A stretch of 64,000 nucleotides of DNA, from the NCBI GenBank assembly GCA_937146645.1, contig CAKZRQ010000006.1, forward strand, positions 1-64,000, in the 5' to 3' direction. Under the pieces are notes generated by a model, which searched no databases, was not told the DNA's origin, and saw only the letters and a list, made by a program, of their open reading frames with translations. Source of the DNA: an uncultured Cyclobacteriaceae bacterium (lineage in GTDB: Bacteria > Bacteroidota > Bacteroidia > Cytophagales > Cyclobacteriaceae). Below, piece after piece: positions 26,275 through 35,802 of this stretch (the stretch's first letter is position 1; each line of letters opens with the position of its first letter). The position numbers and the translations under genes were made by a program.

Positions 26275-27801
26275 ATGAATAGAACGCTTCTTCTCGCTTT
26301 TTGCCTCCTAGTTTCATTTACCTCATTTGCTCAAACAAAAGTTGATCTTGAGGCGCTGGATAAATACTATGCAAGGATGGTGGAAGATTGGGATATTCCA
26401 AGTGCTTCCATTGGTATAGTCAAGGATGGTGAGTTGATCTTCACAGGTAATTATGGAGTTAAGGAGATTGGTAAATCAGAGAGACCAGATCAGAATACTT
26501 TGTACGCCATTGCATCAAATTCAAAGGCCTTCACTTCGGCTTTAATTGGAGTCTTGGTTCAAGAAGGAAAATTGGGTTGGGATGATAAAGTAAAAAAGCA
26601 CCTACCCTATTTCGCCATGTATGATGAATGGGTGAGTAATCATATGACCATTCGAGATCTTCTATGTCACCGTAGTGGATTGGGTACCTTTAGCGGAGAC
26701 AATATCTGGTATAAATCTGAGGCAACAGCCGAGGATTTTATCAAGCACATTCAATATGTTCCTCAGGCTTTTGAATTCAGATCTGGTTACGGATATTCTA
26801 ACCTGATGTACATTACGGCAGGTGAAGTTATTGAAACCGTGACTGGAAAAACTTGGGCGCAAAATGTGAAGGAACGCTTTCTTGATCCACTAGGAATGGA
26901 CCGATCCATTGCCTCGGTGAATGATTTGGAATCCAAAGGAAATTATGCAATACCTCATGGTCGAGAGAATGATGAAAACAAGGTCATTCCATGGGTAAGC
27001 TGGGATAATGTTGCTGCTACGGGAGGCTTGATTTCGAGCGTGGAAGACCTGTCTAAATGGGTGATTTTTAACCTGAATAACGGGATCGTAGGAAATGATA
27101 CCATTCTTGCTCCAAGTACCAGAAACACCGTTTGGACGCCTCATAACAATTTTCCAGTTAATCAGGCTGATGATAATTTTGACCAACATTTTTCTTCCTA
27201 CGGCTTAGGTTGGAGTCTAAGCGATTACCATGGAAGAATGAAAGTGGGTCATACGGGTGGATACGATGGTATGATCACGGCAGTCACTATGATTCCCGAT
27301 GAAAACCTGGGAGTTATTGTTCTCACTAATGGAGTAAAAAGTCCAATCATGGCAGCAACGAATTATGCACTGGATTCTTTTCTTGGTCTGGAGGTTAGAG
27401 ACTGGTCAGCTCAGCTACTAGCTCGCGCAAATGCAAGAGCCAAAAACGATACAAGAATATCGGATAGAATAGCTAGCCGGGAAATGAATACTTCCCCGTC
27501 GATCCAGGCAGATGAATTCGCTGGCAACTACTATTCCGATGTTTATGGGGACATAAGCATCAAACGAGAAGATGAAGACTTAAAACTCATTTTTGGCCAC
27601 TCCCCTCTTCTTACTGCCAGCCTGACTCATTGGCATCATGACGTCTGGGAGATTCACTGGGACCATCCTCAGGCATGGTTCAGCTTTGGAACTATCAAAA
27701 TCAATACGGACAATAATTTGAAGGTGATAGGTTTTGATTTCGATGTACCCAATGATGATTTCTTTTTTGAGGAATTAAAGCCATATCGAATGGAGGAATA
27801 A
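26275..27801 (+). CDS. Exported SxxK serine hydrolase (class C beta-lactamase fold)
   Basis: A 508-residue secreted enzyme (signal peptide ending TSFAQ). Catalytic motifs of the beta-lactamase/DD-peptidase fold are Ser81-x-x-Lys84 (SNSK), Tyr174-Ser-Asn176 (YSN) and His326-Thr-Gly328 (HTGG). A C-terminal DUF3471-like domain (about 385-508) follows, which is typical of the esterase/peptidase branch rather than true beta-lactamases. Substrate unknown; resistance should not be assumed. Two more members of the fold are encoded at 45417 and 48619. Confidence 0.86.
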   Translation: MNRTLLLAFCLLVSFTSFAQTKVDLEALDKYYARMVEDWDIPSASIGIVKDGELIFTGNYGVKEIGKSERPDQNTLYAIASNSKAFTSALIGVLVQEGKLGWDDKVKKHLPYFAMYDEWVSNHMTIRDLLCHRSGLGTFSGDNIWYKSEATAEDFIKHIQYVPQAFEFRSGYGYSNLMYITAGEVIETVTGKTWAQNVKERFLDPLGMDRSIASVNDLESKGNYAIPHGRENDENKVIPWVSWDNVAATGGLISSVEDLSKWVIFNLNNGIVGNDTILAPSTRNTVWTPHNNFPVNQADDNFDQHFSSYGLGWSLSDYHGRMKVGHTGGYDGMITAVTMIPDENLGVIVLTNGVKSPIMAATNYALDSFLGLEVRDWSAQLLARANARAKNDTRISDRIASREMNTSPSIQADEFAGNYYSDVYGDISIKREDEDLKLIFGHSPLLTASLTHWHHDVWEIHWDHPQAWFSFGTIKINTDNNLKVIGFDFDVPNDDFFFEELKPYRMEE

Positions 27802-27941
27802 CTATCCCTCTATTTTCTTGGATATCGCTTACGTATATTCCGAATTAACTACTCTATCTAATTTGTTTTCAGTAATTTATTCGAGGAATATATGATGGCT
27901 ATTAAAAATATTCCATCCCAACTCCTTTAGCAATCTGAAAC

Positions 27942-30257
27942 ATGAAGAAACTTTTTCAATCAGTAGTTTTTCTCTTTTTAGGGATATCACTTTTTGCTCA
28001 ATCTTCAGATAAAATTTTCTATTCCTCCTTTCGCCCAGAAGGTTGGAATATTTATTTATCCAAGGACGGAGGTGAAACCTTCAGTGAATTTACTAACCAC
28101 GAAAGTCTGGATTATGATGCCAAAATAAGTCCTGACGGACAATGGGTGGTATTTACATCTGAGCGATTAGGCAAACCCCATTTATTCATCAAACATGTTG
28201 AAGGTGATTCATTGCCCAGATTACTTGTGAAAAGTGAATCCATGCAAGATCAGGTGGATTTTTCTCCAGATGGAAACTGGATGGTTTTTCTCTCTACCCA
28301 TGAAGGGAACGCAGATATTTACAAGCTCCCTTTTATCCCCAATGACACTCTGGACATTGCAGAAGCCCAAAATCTCACAAATAACCCTGGAGGAGATTTT
28401 AGACCAAAATATTCTAATGATGGAAGTAAAATAGCCTTCTCAAGTGATCGTGATCATGAAACCAAGCCTCATCAGTTTTTTCCTTTTGCCATGCAGCGAA
28501 CCGGAGATATCTATACGATGTCATCAGATGGGGGTGCGGCAAATCGATTAACCAATTCAGACTTTTGGGAAGGGAGTCCTGCCTGGTCAGAAAATGATGA
28601 CGAAATATTCTTTTATAATGGCAAGGATGATATTCTTACACTCTCTAGTATGTCTGCTAATGGTGATGGTGAAGAGAGCTTGTTTGATTTTGGCTTTGAT
28701 TGCCTCTCACCTTCAATCGGACCTAAAGGGCATTTACTTTTTACGGCAATAGATTATGACGCTGATGTTTTCTCTATTCTCACACTAAATCTGGAAACGA
28801 CAAAAATAGATTCTAGCTTGGTTCAGGACATGGACATGCTCAATGCTAACTACCATCCAAATGGACTATTAGTTTTTCATGGAGGTAAAAAGCCAGGGGA
28901 TTTAGAAGAGAATATGTCCGGCTTTGAAGGGGGATTACTGGTGAAGAATAATCCAGAAAAAAGAATTTTGGATGACAGGCAAATTGATCTATTCGGTGTT
29001 AGAAGAGCTTTCGCGGCACCTCCTACGGCCAATGGGCGAGAAATAGTTTATGACTTTCTTCCAGGAGAAGGATTTTCAGATGCTATGACTCCATTCGTCT
29101 ATCCTTTAGCAGTAATACCTATACTCACCTTATTTTGGTTCTTATTCGGTGTTATCACCAGTATAAAAATGAAAAAAGTCATCAGATCATGGAAATATTT
29201 GGTCTTTTCTCTAATGGCTTTAATTGTTCCTGCCCTACTTGCAGCATTATTCTTTCATACGTTTGCTGAATTACAGTGGCCCCTCAATGAAGTGAAGTGG
29301 GTTTTGCTAATCTTCACTTTGGCATTACTTCTTTCAATAATATTTTTCAGTGTCCATTACAAAAAACAAAAGGCGAACCGAAGTGCTGACATGGGCCTTT
29401 ACAAAAACTATGATTGGATGCTCTTTGGAAATGTTTTAGCAGCGATATACCTGATTATCTTTTGTGGTTCCTTTTTCTCAATTAAGCCAGAGTTCTATTC
29501 AGTAGACTATACCACGAAAGAAGTAACTAAACTATTCACATTTGAGCCCGATCCGAATACGAATCCGTTCCTATCCAGAGTGATAGACACTAAATTCACA
29601 CCTGATGGTGAGTACCTGCAATTTACGGTCGGGGGATTCAGGGCTGAGCCTAAAGATCAAGGAGTAATCTACAAATATCACATCAAAGAAAAGTCTCTTG
29701 AGAGAGTCTCCGTTATGGATTCGAACAATGGATTTGCTGACTTCACAAAAGACAATTCCTCTATGGTTTTCAGAAGTGGTATGACAGGTAATATGGACGT
29801 CTATCTCCGAGAAGGTGATGAACTAATTAACCTTACAAATAGCCCAGATAAAGAGAACTTCCCCATTATTAGCCATGATGGAAATAAAATTGCCTTTTGT
29901 TCAGATGTGAATGGAGCTGACAAATCAGGAATTGTGAAAACCGTTGATATTTATCTTTCAGAAAGACAGGAAGACAATACTTGGAGCCAACCTAAACAAA
30001 TCACGACCTATTCTGGACAAGAAGGACACCCTCATTTTTCACCAGATGGAGAATGGTTGATTTATTCTTCTGAAGAGTTTGGAATTAACGATGAGCAGCC
30101 TCTGGTTCAAACCTACATATTCAGCCCTCAGCTCTATGGAGAAATTACCGCTGTCAGACTTGAAGACGGAAAGAAAGTTCGACTTACCCACAACAAATGG
30201 GAAGATGGAGCACCACTTTGGATTAGTACAGAAGAGGCTATAGCTGCCAATAATTAA
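27942..30257 (+). CDS. Exported PD40/TolB-like protein with four central membrane helices
   Basis: The 771-residue protein has a signal peptide (1-20), an N-terminal PD40/TolB-type beta-propeller (about 22-345; repeats such as ISPDGQWVVFTSER and FSPDGNWMVFLS), four membrane helices (about 387-407, 419-440, 452-471 and 492-512), and a second PD40 region (about 520-765; FSPDGEWLIYSSEE). Four helices put both propellers on the same, periplasmic, side. The combination is not one I recognise as a named family. It begins 3 bases before polysaccharide deacetylase gene spacing (30257 to 30261) and is the first gene of an operon with the deacetylase and a hydrolase. Confidence 0.75.
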   Translation: MKKLFQSVVFLFLGISLFAQSSDKIFYSSFRPEGWNIYLSKDGGETFSEFTNHESLDYDAKISPDGQWVVFTSERLGKPHLFIKHVEGDSLPRLLVKSESMQDQVDFSPDGNWMVFLSTHEGNADIYKLPFIPNDTLDIAEAQNLTNNPGGDFRPKYSNDGSKIAFSSDRDHETKPHQFFPFAMQRTGDIYTMSSDGGAANRLTNSDFWEGSPAWSENDDEIFFYNGKDDILTLSSMSANGDGEESLFDFGFDCLSPSIGPKGHLLFTAIDYDADVFSILTLNLETTKIDSSLVQDMDMLNANYHPNGLLVFHGGKKPGDLEENMSGFEGGLLVKNNPEKRILDDRQIDLFGVRRAFAAPPTANGREIVYDFLPGEGFSDAMTPFVYPLAVIPILTLFWFLFGVITSIKMKKVIRSWKYLVFSLMALIVPALLAALFFHTFAELQWPLNEVKWVLLIFTLALLLSIIFFSVHYKKQKANRSADMGLYKNYDWMLFGNVLAAIYLIIFCGSFFSIKPEFYSVDYTTKEVTKLFTFEPDPNTNPFLSRVIDTKFTPDGEYLQFTVGGFRAEPKDQGVIYKYHIKEKSLERVSVMDSNNGFADFTKDNSSMVFRSGMTGNMDVYLREGDELINLTNSPDKENFPIISHDGNKIAFCSDVNGADKSGIVKTVDIYLSERQEDNTWSQPKQITTYSGQEGHPHFSPDGEWLIYSSEEFGINDEQPLVQTYIFSPQLYGEITAVRLEDGKKVRLTHNKWEDGAPLWISTEEAIAANN

Positions 30258-30260
30258 AAT

Positions 30261-31166
30261 ATGAAATTCTTAATCCCGCTTTTAATAATTTTTACAACTA
30301 TCAATGGCTTTGCGCGGCAAAGTATCAGCTTCACCTTCGATGATGGATCGATTTCTGATCAGAGCAAATATTCCTTAGAAGAATGGAATTCCATGATTCT
30401 GGATGCTCTTAAATCAGCAGAAGTGGAAGCCGCCTTTTTTGTCACCACCCAGGGAAAGCAAACTGAAAAAGGAAAGTACCTCTTGAATTCATGGGATGAG
30501 GCTGGCCATATGATAGCCAATCATACCCATACGCATCCTAGTTTTAATAGCGATGAAGTGACTGCTCAGGATTTTGAAAAAGAGCTTCTAAGAGCGGATA
30601 AAATAATCACGCATTACGAGCATTACAGCAAGCTTTTTCGATTCCCATATTTAAAGGAAGGAAAGGATCCAGCCAAGGTGGATAGCATCCGGCAGATAAT
30701 GGCTCAACATGGATATAGGAATGGCTATGTGACCATTGATGCATCAGATTGGTATGTGGATAGCCGACTCAGGGAAAGGTTGAAAAAAAATCCAGATGCT
30801 GATCTAGATGACTTCAAAGACTATTATTTGGAGCATCTGTATGAGCGAGCGGTTTTTTACGATAATCTGGCTTATGATATGACAGGTAGACATATCAAGC
30901 ACACTATCCTTTTGCATCATAACCTTGCAGCTGCTCTTTTTCTGGATGATTTGATTGCCATGTTTATATCCAAAGGATGGAATGTGATCTCTGCTGATGA
31001 GGCTTTCCAAGATCCCATCTTTAAAAATACTCCAGACTATGCGGGAGAGAGCTTGATTTGGGCATTAGCCAAAGACTCTGGGAAATATGATGAGCTTCTG
31101 AGATATCCCGGTGAGGATAGCAAGTACATCAAAGAAGAAATGGATAAACTGGGACTATTACCATGA
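30261..31166 (+). CDS. Exported polysaccharide deacetylase (NodB domain)
   Basis: A 301-residue carbohydrate esterase family 4 type protein with a signal peptide (1-18). The NodB motifs are TFDDG (Asp27, Asp28), HTHTH (His88 and His92 as metal ligands) and RFPY at about 127. The deacetylated polymer is unknown. It follows the PD40 gene after 3 bases and overlaps the alpha/beta hydrolase gene by four bases (ATGA), so translation is coupled. Confidence 0.84.
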   Translation: MKFLIPLLIIFTTINGFARQSISFTFDDGSISDQSKYSLEEWNSMILDALKSAEVEAAFFVTTQGKQTEKGKYLLNSWDEAGHMIANHTHTHPSFNSDEVTAQDFEKELLRADKIITHYEHYSKLFRFPYLKEGKDPAKVDSIRQIMAQHGYRNGYVTIDASDWYVDSRLRERLKKNPDADLDDFKDYYLEHLYERAVFYDNLAYDMTGRHIKHTILLHHNLAAALFLDDLIAMFISKGWNVISADEAFQDPIFKNTPDYAGESLIWALAKDSGKYDELLRYPGEDSKYIKEEMDKLGLLP

Positions 31167-32500
31167 AAAAGCTTTTCATCTTATTATTTATTTGTTCCCA
31201 CTCAGTCTTTGGCCAGAAAAAATCAGATCAAGCAGAAATCCTTAAGGGATATTGGGAAGGGGCGTTTATAAGGGAAAATGCCTTTCAAAAAATTGATATA
31301 GAATTCTCTGAAAAGAATGGTGAAATCTATGCTTTGCAGATAATGGACGAATGGCATCCCACATACGGAGAATTCGAAGTTCCAGTGGAAATTGATTCAG
31401 TTGGACACATAAAATTAGGCACAGGATATGGGGATGCCATTTTATCCCTTGATCCGAATAATTTAGAATTACTTGGTCAGATTAATGAGGATAAGTCGAC
31501 TATAAAGATTCATCTAAAAAAGTCTCCAGACCGGCCAAGAGCCGACTTTTCAATTGAAGAAATAAGTTTTAACTCATCCGATGTTGCCCTTTCGGGGCAC
31601 CTTCATCTTCCTTTTCATAACCCTACCAAAACTGCTGTCATTCTTGTGGGAGGTAGAGGATGTTATGCTGACCAAACCAAGTATAATTTGTACGCTAAAT
31701 TCTTCAGGGAATATGGAATAGCCACTTTGGCCTATCAAAAAAGAGGAACTGGCAATTCAACTGGGAGTTGTGATTTGGCCACAATCGAGGACTTAGGAAG
31801 GGATGCTGCTTCCGCAAAGGCCTATTTAGAAGCAAGAGCAGAAGGTTTTGAAAAAATTGGAGTTCTCGGTATTAGTGCTGGAGGCTGGGTCATGACAAAG
31901 GCTGAGGAGTTCACTAATTTTGATTTTATGATTAGCGTCGTTGGCCCTTCCACTTCGGTTCGTGAGCAACAACTACAATCGGCTTCATATGGGTCCGATA
32001 TCTTTGGTTTATCTACTGAGGCCAAATCCAACCTACTTCTATATACCGAAATGGTTTTTGACTCTGAAGAGTCTGAATCATCATTTGAATCCATGAATAC
32101 CATGTTGAAATCGGCTGAAGATCAAGGTTGGATTGATCTTCTGGAAGACACTGACAAAGCAGGGAGTGTCGAAGAAATTAAAAATCTATGGGTAAGACGA
32201 CATGGCTTTGATCCGAAGACAACTCTTGAAAACTTCGATAGACCATTCCTGGCCATTTATGGAGAAAAGGACTGGATTGTTCCTCCGAAAGAAAATATCG
32301 ATCTGCTGGAAGAATATTTCAAGGATAGACCAGATCTTTTAACCACCGTTAAAGCATTTGGTGCAGACCACGGAATGGAAATGGAATCAGAAATGGTACA
32401 ATTACAGGGTGGACAAAGCTATTGGCACTTTTACAGGGCATCTCCTGAAGTTCGAATAGAAATCGTTGATTTTCTAAGAAGGTATAGCTTTGTAGAGTAA
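31163..32500 (+). CDS. Exported alpha/beta hydrolase
   Basis: A 445-residue secreted protein (signal peptide ending SVFGQ). A beta-rich N-terminal part (about 25-125) precedes an alpha/beta-hydrolase domain. The nucleophile is Ser238 in GISAGG; an Asp in YGEKDWIVPP and a His in FGADHGME complete the triad. It resembles the dienelactone-hydrolase/acylaminoacyl-peptidase branch. A related protein is encoded at 51052. It overlaps the deacetylase gene by four bases. Confidence 0.82.
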   Translation: MKKLFILLFICSHSVFGQKKSDQAEILKGYWEGAFIRENAFQKIDIEFSEKNGEIYALQIMDEWHPTYGEFEVPVEIDSVGHIKLGTGYGDAILSLDPNNLELLGQINEDKSTIKIHLKKSPDRPRADFSIEEISFNSSDVALSGHLHLPFHNPTKTAVILVGGRGCYADQTKYNLYAKFFREYGIATLAYQKRGTGNSTGSCDLATIEDLGRDAASAKAYLEARAEGFEKIGVLGISAGGWVMTKAEEFTNFDFMISVVGPSTSVREQQLQSASYGSDIFGLSTEAKSNLLLYTEMVFDSEESESSFESMNTMLKSAEDQGWIDLLEDTDKAGSVEEIKNLWVRRHGFDPKTTLENFDRPFLAIYGEKDWIVPPKENIDLLEEYFKDRPDLLTTVKAFGADHGMEMESEMVQLQGGQSYWHFYRASPEVRIEIVDFLRRYSFVE

Positions 32501-32516
32501 CTAAAATCCATGATTG

Positions 32517-32954
32517 ATGGAGGAAAATTTTCAGTTTCAAGTTGAATCTTCAACTAAGGAGAATACCCAAAAAATCCTTGACGGCCTTAATGAATTCAAC
32601 CTGAGTAAAGTACCTGCTCTAGCTTCTATTTGGACCCCGCTGGACTTCGTTGCAAAAGATCAAGAAGGTAATGTGATTGGAGGTATTTTGGGTGGAATTG
32701 GTTATTGGAATGGCTTAGAAATTAAGGCCCTTTGGGTAAAAGAAGAATTCCGAAATCAAGGAATAGGCACTAAACTTTTAAAGCAAGTAGAGGCAATGGC
32801 CCAGTCAATGGGAGCTACCATATCCATGTTGGATACTTTTGATTTCCAAGCAGAAGACTTTTATCTAAAAAATGGCTACAGCCCAATCGGCGAAATCAAA
32901 GACTTTCCACAAGGCCATAGAAGAGTCTATTTTTCAAAGAAATTAAATGGTTGA
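32517..32954 (+). CDS. GNAT family N-acetyltransferase
   Basis: A 145-residue single-domain GNAT protein. The acetyl-CoA loop is in KALWVKEEFRNQGIGTKLLKQV (motif RNQGIG, near residue 81). The ATG at 32517 is chosen; an adjacent TTG is also in frame. It follows the alpha/beta hydrolase gene by 16 bases. Acceptor unknown. Confidence 0.84.
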   Translation: MEENFQFQVESSTKENTQKILDGLNEFNLSKVPALASIWTPLDFVAKDQEGNVIGGILGGIGYWNGLEIKALWVKEEFRNQGIGTKLLKQVEAMAQSMGATISMLDTFDFQAEDFYLKNGYSPIGEIKDFPQGHRRVYFSKKLNG

Positions 32955-33053
32955 ATTGGATAAGCTTCGCTCACAAAGTATTCTTCGCAAAAAAATAATA
33001 CACAATCGCTGGTGAATAAGTCAGGGAAATAGAAATTGAGTAAAATTTGAAAA

Positions 33054-34751
33054 ATGAGTACAAGTAAAAAATATAGCCGAAAAGAGTTTCTCACTTTTCT
33101 CGGCAAGGCAGGATTAGGAGCAGCAGTTATTCCCCCATTTATCACAGCATGCGGTAGCACCACCACCCCTACCCAATCGGCAGCTTTATCTGATAGGCAG
33201 CTCGAAAAATTGCAAAAGCTTAAACTCAAAAGTCTTCTTCCCTCGGATAAAGACGATTTGATTTTGGCCAAAGGCATGGATTATCATACCCTGATCAGAT
33301 GGGGAGATCAAATCAGTGATGAAGATAGATTTGGCTTCAATTGTGACTTTACTTGCTTTATCCCTTTGGATGAAAACGATCCGAAAGATGGATTGCTCTG
33401 GGTAAATCACGAATACATAGATCCACTTTTTGTATCGGGATATAATGCTAGAGATGAGAATCAGAAAAGAACTCAGGATCAGATAGATATGGAAATGTAT
33501 AATGTGGGTGGAAGCATTGTCAGAGTGCGTCAAACCAATGGTAAATGGGAGATCGTTCCCAATGATCCACATAACCGCAGAATTACCGGAAAGACTGATA
33601 TTAAGCTGAATTGGGATCAACCTATCAAAGGAAGAACAACCGCTATCGGAACACTTGGAAATTGTTCTGGAGGGATAACCCCTTGGAATACATTCCTTAC
33701 CTGCGAGGAGAATTATGATGGCTTTTACGGAGAGACGGTTTACGACGAAAACAATGTAGCTACTAAGGAGCCAAGCAAATATTACGGCTGGGAAAATTTT
33801 AACGATAACCCGCCTGAGCATTATGGTTGGGTAGTGGAAATAGATCCTAAATCTGGCGAGGCACAAAAGCATATTGCTTTAGGTCGAATGGCTCATGAGT
33901 GCTGCACCCTCTATCGAATGGATGATGATAGAATAGTGGCTTATACTGGCGATGACAAGAACAATGAACATTTGTACAAATTCGTCTCTTCAAAGCCCAA
34001 TTCCATGAAGGAAGGAACGCTCTATGTTGCAGACACGGTGAATGGAAAATGGCTCCCCATGGATTGGGAAAGTCAGCCTGTTTTAAAGAATAAATTCAAA
34101 GACCAGACTGAAGTCCTAATCCGCGCTCGGGAGGCTGCCAAACTCCTTGGGGCCACAGAATTGAACCGACCAGAGGATATCGAGATCGATCCGATTACGG
34201 GAAACGTTTTTGTGTCACTAACAAATAATGTGACAAAGCGAGATTTCCACGGCTCCATATTGAAAATCGAAGAAACCAACGGTGCCTTTGACTCGATGAA
34301 TTTCAAAGCATCTACCTATTTAGCCGGTGGAGAAGAGAATGGATTCTCCTGTCCTGACAATCTCGCATTTGATCTTTCCGGAAATCTCTGGATGACCACT
34401 GATATGTCCGGTAGCCTTATGAATAGAGCCGATGGACCTTATTTACCCTTCAAGAACAATTCTCTATTTGTCATCCCTAGACATGGAGAAGATGCCGGAA
34501 AGGTCATCAGGGTTGCCACGGCACCAAGAGATGCAGAATTGACCGGTCCATGGTTCTCTCCTGACGGAGAAACGCTTTTCCTAAGTGTACAGCATCCAGG
34601 TGAACAAACAACCGATCTCGCCAATCCAACAAGCTTATGGCCCTTTGATAAGGACAATATCCCAAAGCCAACCGTTGTCGCCATCACCGGAGATTTGATT
34701 AAAAAAATGAATAAATTAAATCAGCTTGATCCCGGAGACGGGGTCTCCTGA
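33054..34751 (+). CDS. PhoX-like DUF839 family protein
   Basis: The 565-residue exported protein resembles PhoX-type alkaline phosphatases/DUF839: LWVNHEYIDP, GNCSGGITPWNTFLTCEENYDG, MAHECCTLYRM, YTGDDKNNEHLYKF and GTLYVADT. The N-terminus SRKEFLTFLGKAGLGAAV ends in the lipobox-like ITACGS, so it looks like a Tat-type or lipoprotein signal; the usual second arginine is Lys, which leaves the export route uncertain. The enzyme would act on phosphate esters with calcium and iron bound; activity here is inferred. Confidence 0.82.
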   Translation: MSTSKKYSRKEFLTFLGKAGLGAAVIPPFITACGSTTTPTQSAALSDRQLEKLQKLKLKSLLPSDKDDLILAKGMDYHTLIRWGDQISDEDRFGFNCDFTCFIPLDENDPKDGLLWVNHEYIDPLFVSGYNARDENQKRTQDQIDMEMYNVGGSIVRVRQTNGKWEIVPNDPHNRRITGKTDIKLNWDQPIKGRTTAIGTLGNCSGGITPWNTFLTCEENYDGFYGETVYDENNVATKEPSKYYGWENFNDNPPEHYGWVVEIDPKSGEAQKHIALGRMAHECCTLYRMDDDRIVAYTGDDKNNEHLYKFVSSKPNSMKEGTLYVADTVNGKWLPMDWESQPVLKNKFKDQTEVLIRAREAAKLLGATELNRPEDIEIDPITGNVFVSLTNNVTKRDFHGSILKIEETNGAFDSMNFKASTYLAGGEENGFSCPDNLAFDLSGNLWMTTDMSGSLMNRADGPYLPFKNNSLFVIPRHGEDAGKVIRVATAPRDAELTGPWFSPDGETLFLSVQHPGEQTTDLANPTSLWPFDKDNIPKPTVVAITGDLIKKMNKLNQLDPGDGVS

Positions 34752-34769
34752 TTTAATTGATGAAAATCT

Positions 34770-35639
34770 ATGACCGAATTAGAACTTCAAAATCTGGTAT
34801 TACAAAAGCTTGACAAAAGCGGACTGGATATTCTTATCGGCTGGGCCAAAAATGAAGGCTGGAACCCAGGTCTACATGATGCGGAGGCTTTCTGGAATGC
34901 TGATCCAGATGGATTCGTAGGTTACTTTCATCAAAATGAATTGATAGCGGGAGGAGCAATTGTGTCCTATGGAGGTGAATTTGGTTTTATGGGCCTCTTC
35001 ATCGTTCATCCTGAATTCCGTGGTCAAGGAATAGGTCAAAAGCTTTGGTTTGAAAGAAGGGGTTTATTGCTGAATAGATTAAAACCGGAAAGCTCCATTG
35101 GAATGGATGGTGTGGTAGCCATGCAGCCATTTTACGAAAAAGGTGGCTTCCATATCGTTTTCAGAGATGAACGCTATGAGCGATTGGGTGAGCCTTTTGA
35201 AGTTCATCAGTCTATTTCAGTCATCACTGAGGAAGACTTAGATAGCATCCATGCCTATGATTTAGCCTGTTTTGGTTTTGATAGATCAAAGTTTCTAGAA
35301 AGCTGGCTTAGCCTTCCAAATCATCAGACTTTTAAGTACTCAGATCAAACAGGATTAAAAGGGTTTGCCGTGCTTAGAAAGACTGGAGTAGGATTTAAAA
35401 TAGGTCCACTTTTCGCCGAAAATGAAAAAGTCGCGGAGGAGCTTTACAAGGCATGCCTTAATTCTGCTCAGGGAGAACCAGTCTATCTGGATATACCGGT
35501 CGTCAATTCAGCCGCGGTTGCACTGATAAAAAAATTCGAAGCAAAATACGTTTTCGAATGCGCCAGGATGTACCATGGAAAACCACCTAAAGTAGACATC
35601 AATAAAATCTTTGGGATCACCACTTTTGAACTGGGATAA
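34770..35639 (+). CDS. Double-domain GNAT N-acetyltransferase
   Basis: A 289-residue cytoplasmic protein: an N-terminal GNAT domain (about 1-140; FIVHPEFRGQGIGQKLW acetyl-CoA loop) and a C-terminal acetyltransferase-18-like domain (about 145-280; GFKIGPLFAENEKVAEELYKAC). This two-domain architecture is known from other bacteria. It starts 18 bases after the DUF839 gene. Confidence 0.83.
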   Translation: MTELELQNLVLQKLDKSGLDILIGWAKNEGWNPGLHDAEAFWNADPDGFVGYFHQNELIAGGAIVSYGGEFGFMGLFIVHPEFRGQGIGQKLWFERRGLLLNRLKPESSIGMDGVVAMQPFYEKGGFHIVFRDERYERLGEPFEVHQSISVITEEDLDSIHAYDLACFGFDRSKFLESWLSLPNHQTFKYSDQTGLKGFAVLRKTGVGFKIGPLFAENEKVAEELYKACLNSAQGEPVYLDIPVVNSAAVALIKKFEAKYVFECARMYHGKPPKVDINKIFGITTFELG

Positions 35640-35802
35640 AGTTAAAATGCAAGACTTTCTCAAAATTTAGAGAGGCTTTAGAAACCTAGCAGTCTTGGAA
35701 CTAGATGGAATTGAGTTTTCAGAAACTGAAAAAGACTGAATCAAAAGTCAACTCACCAGTGTAATTGTGGTATTTTGAGCCTTACTATTTGAGAAAATTA
35801 AA

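Noticed and set aside
33186..33872. A 228-codon open frame on the minus strand inside the DUF839 gene
   Set aside because: It runs opposite a clearly conserved gene, has no recognised motif and is a composition-driven open frame.
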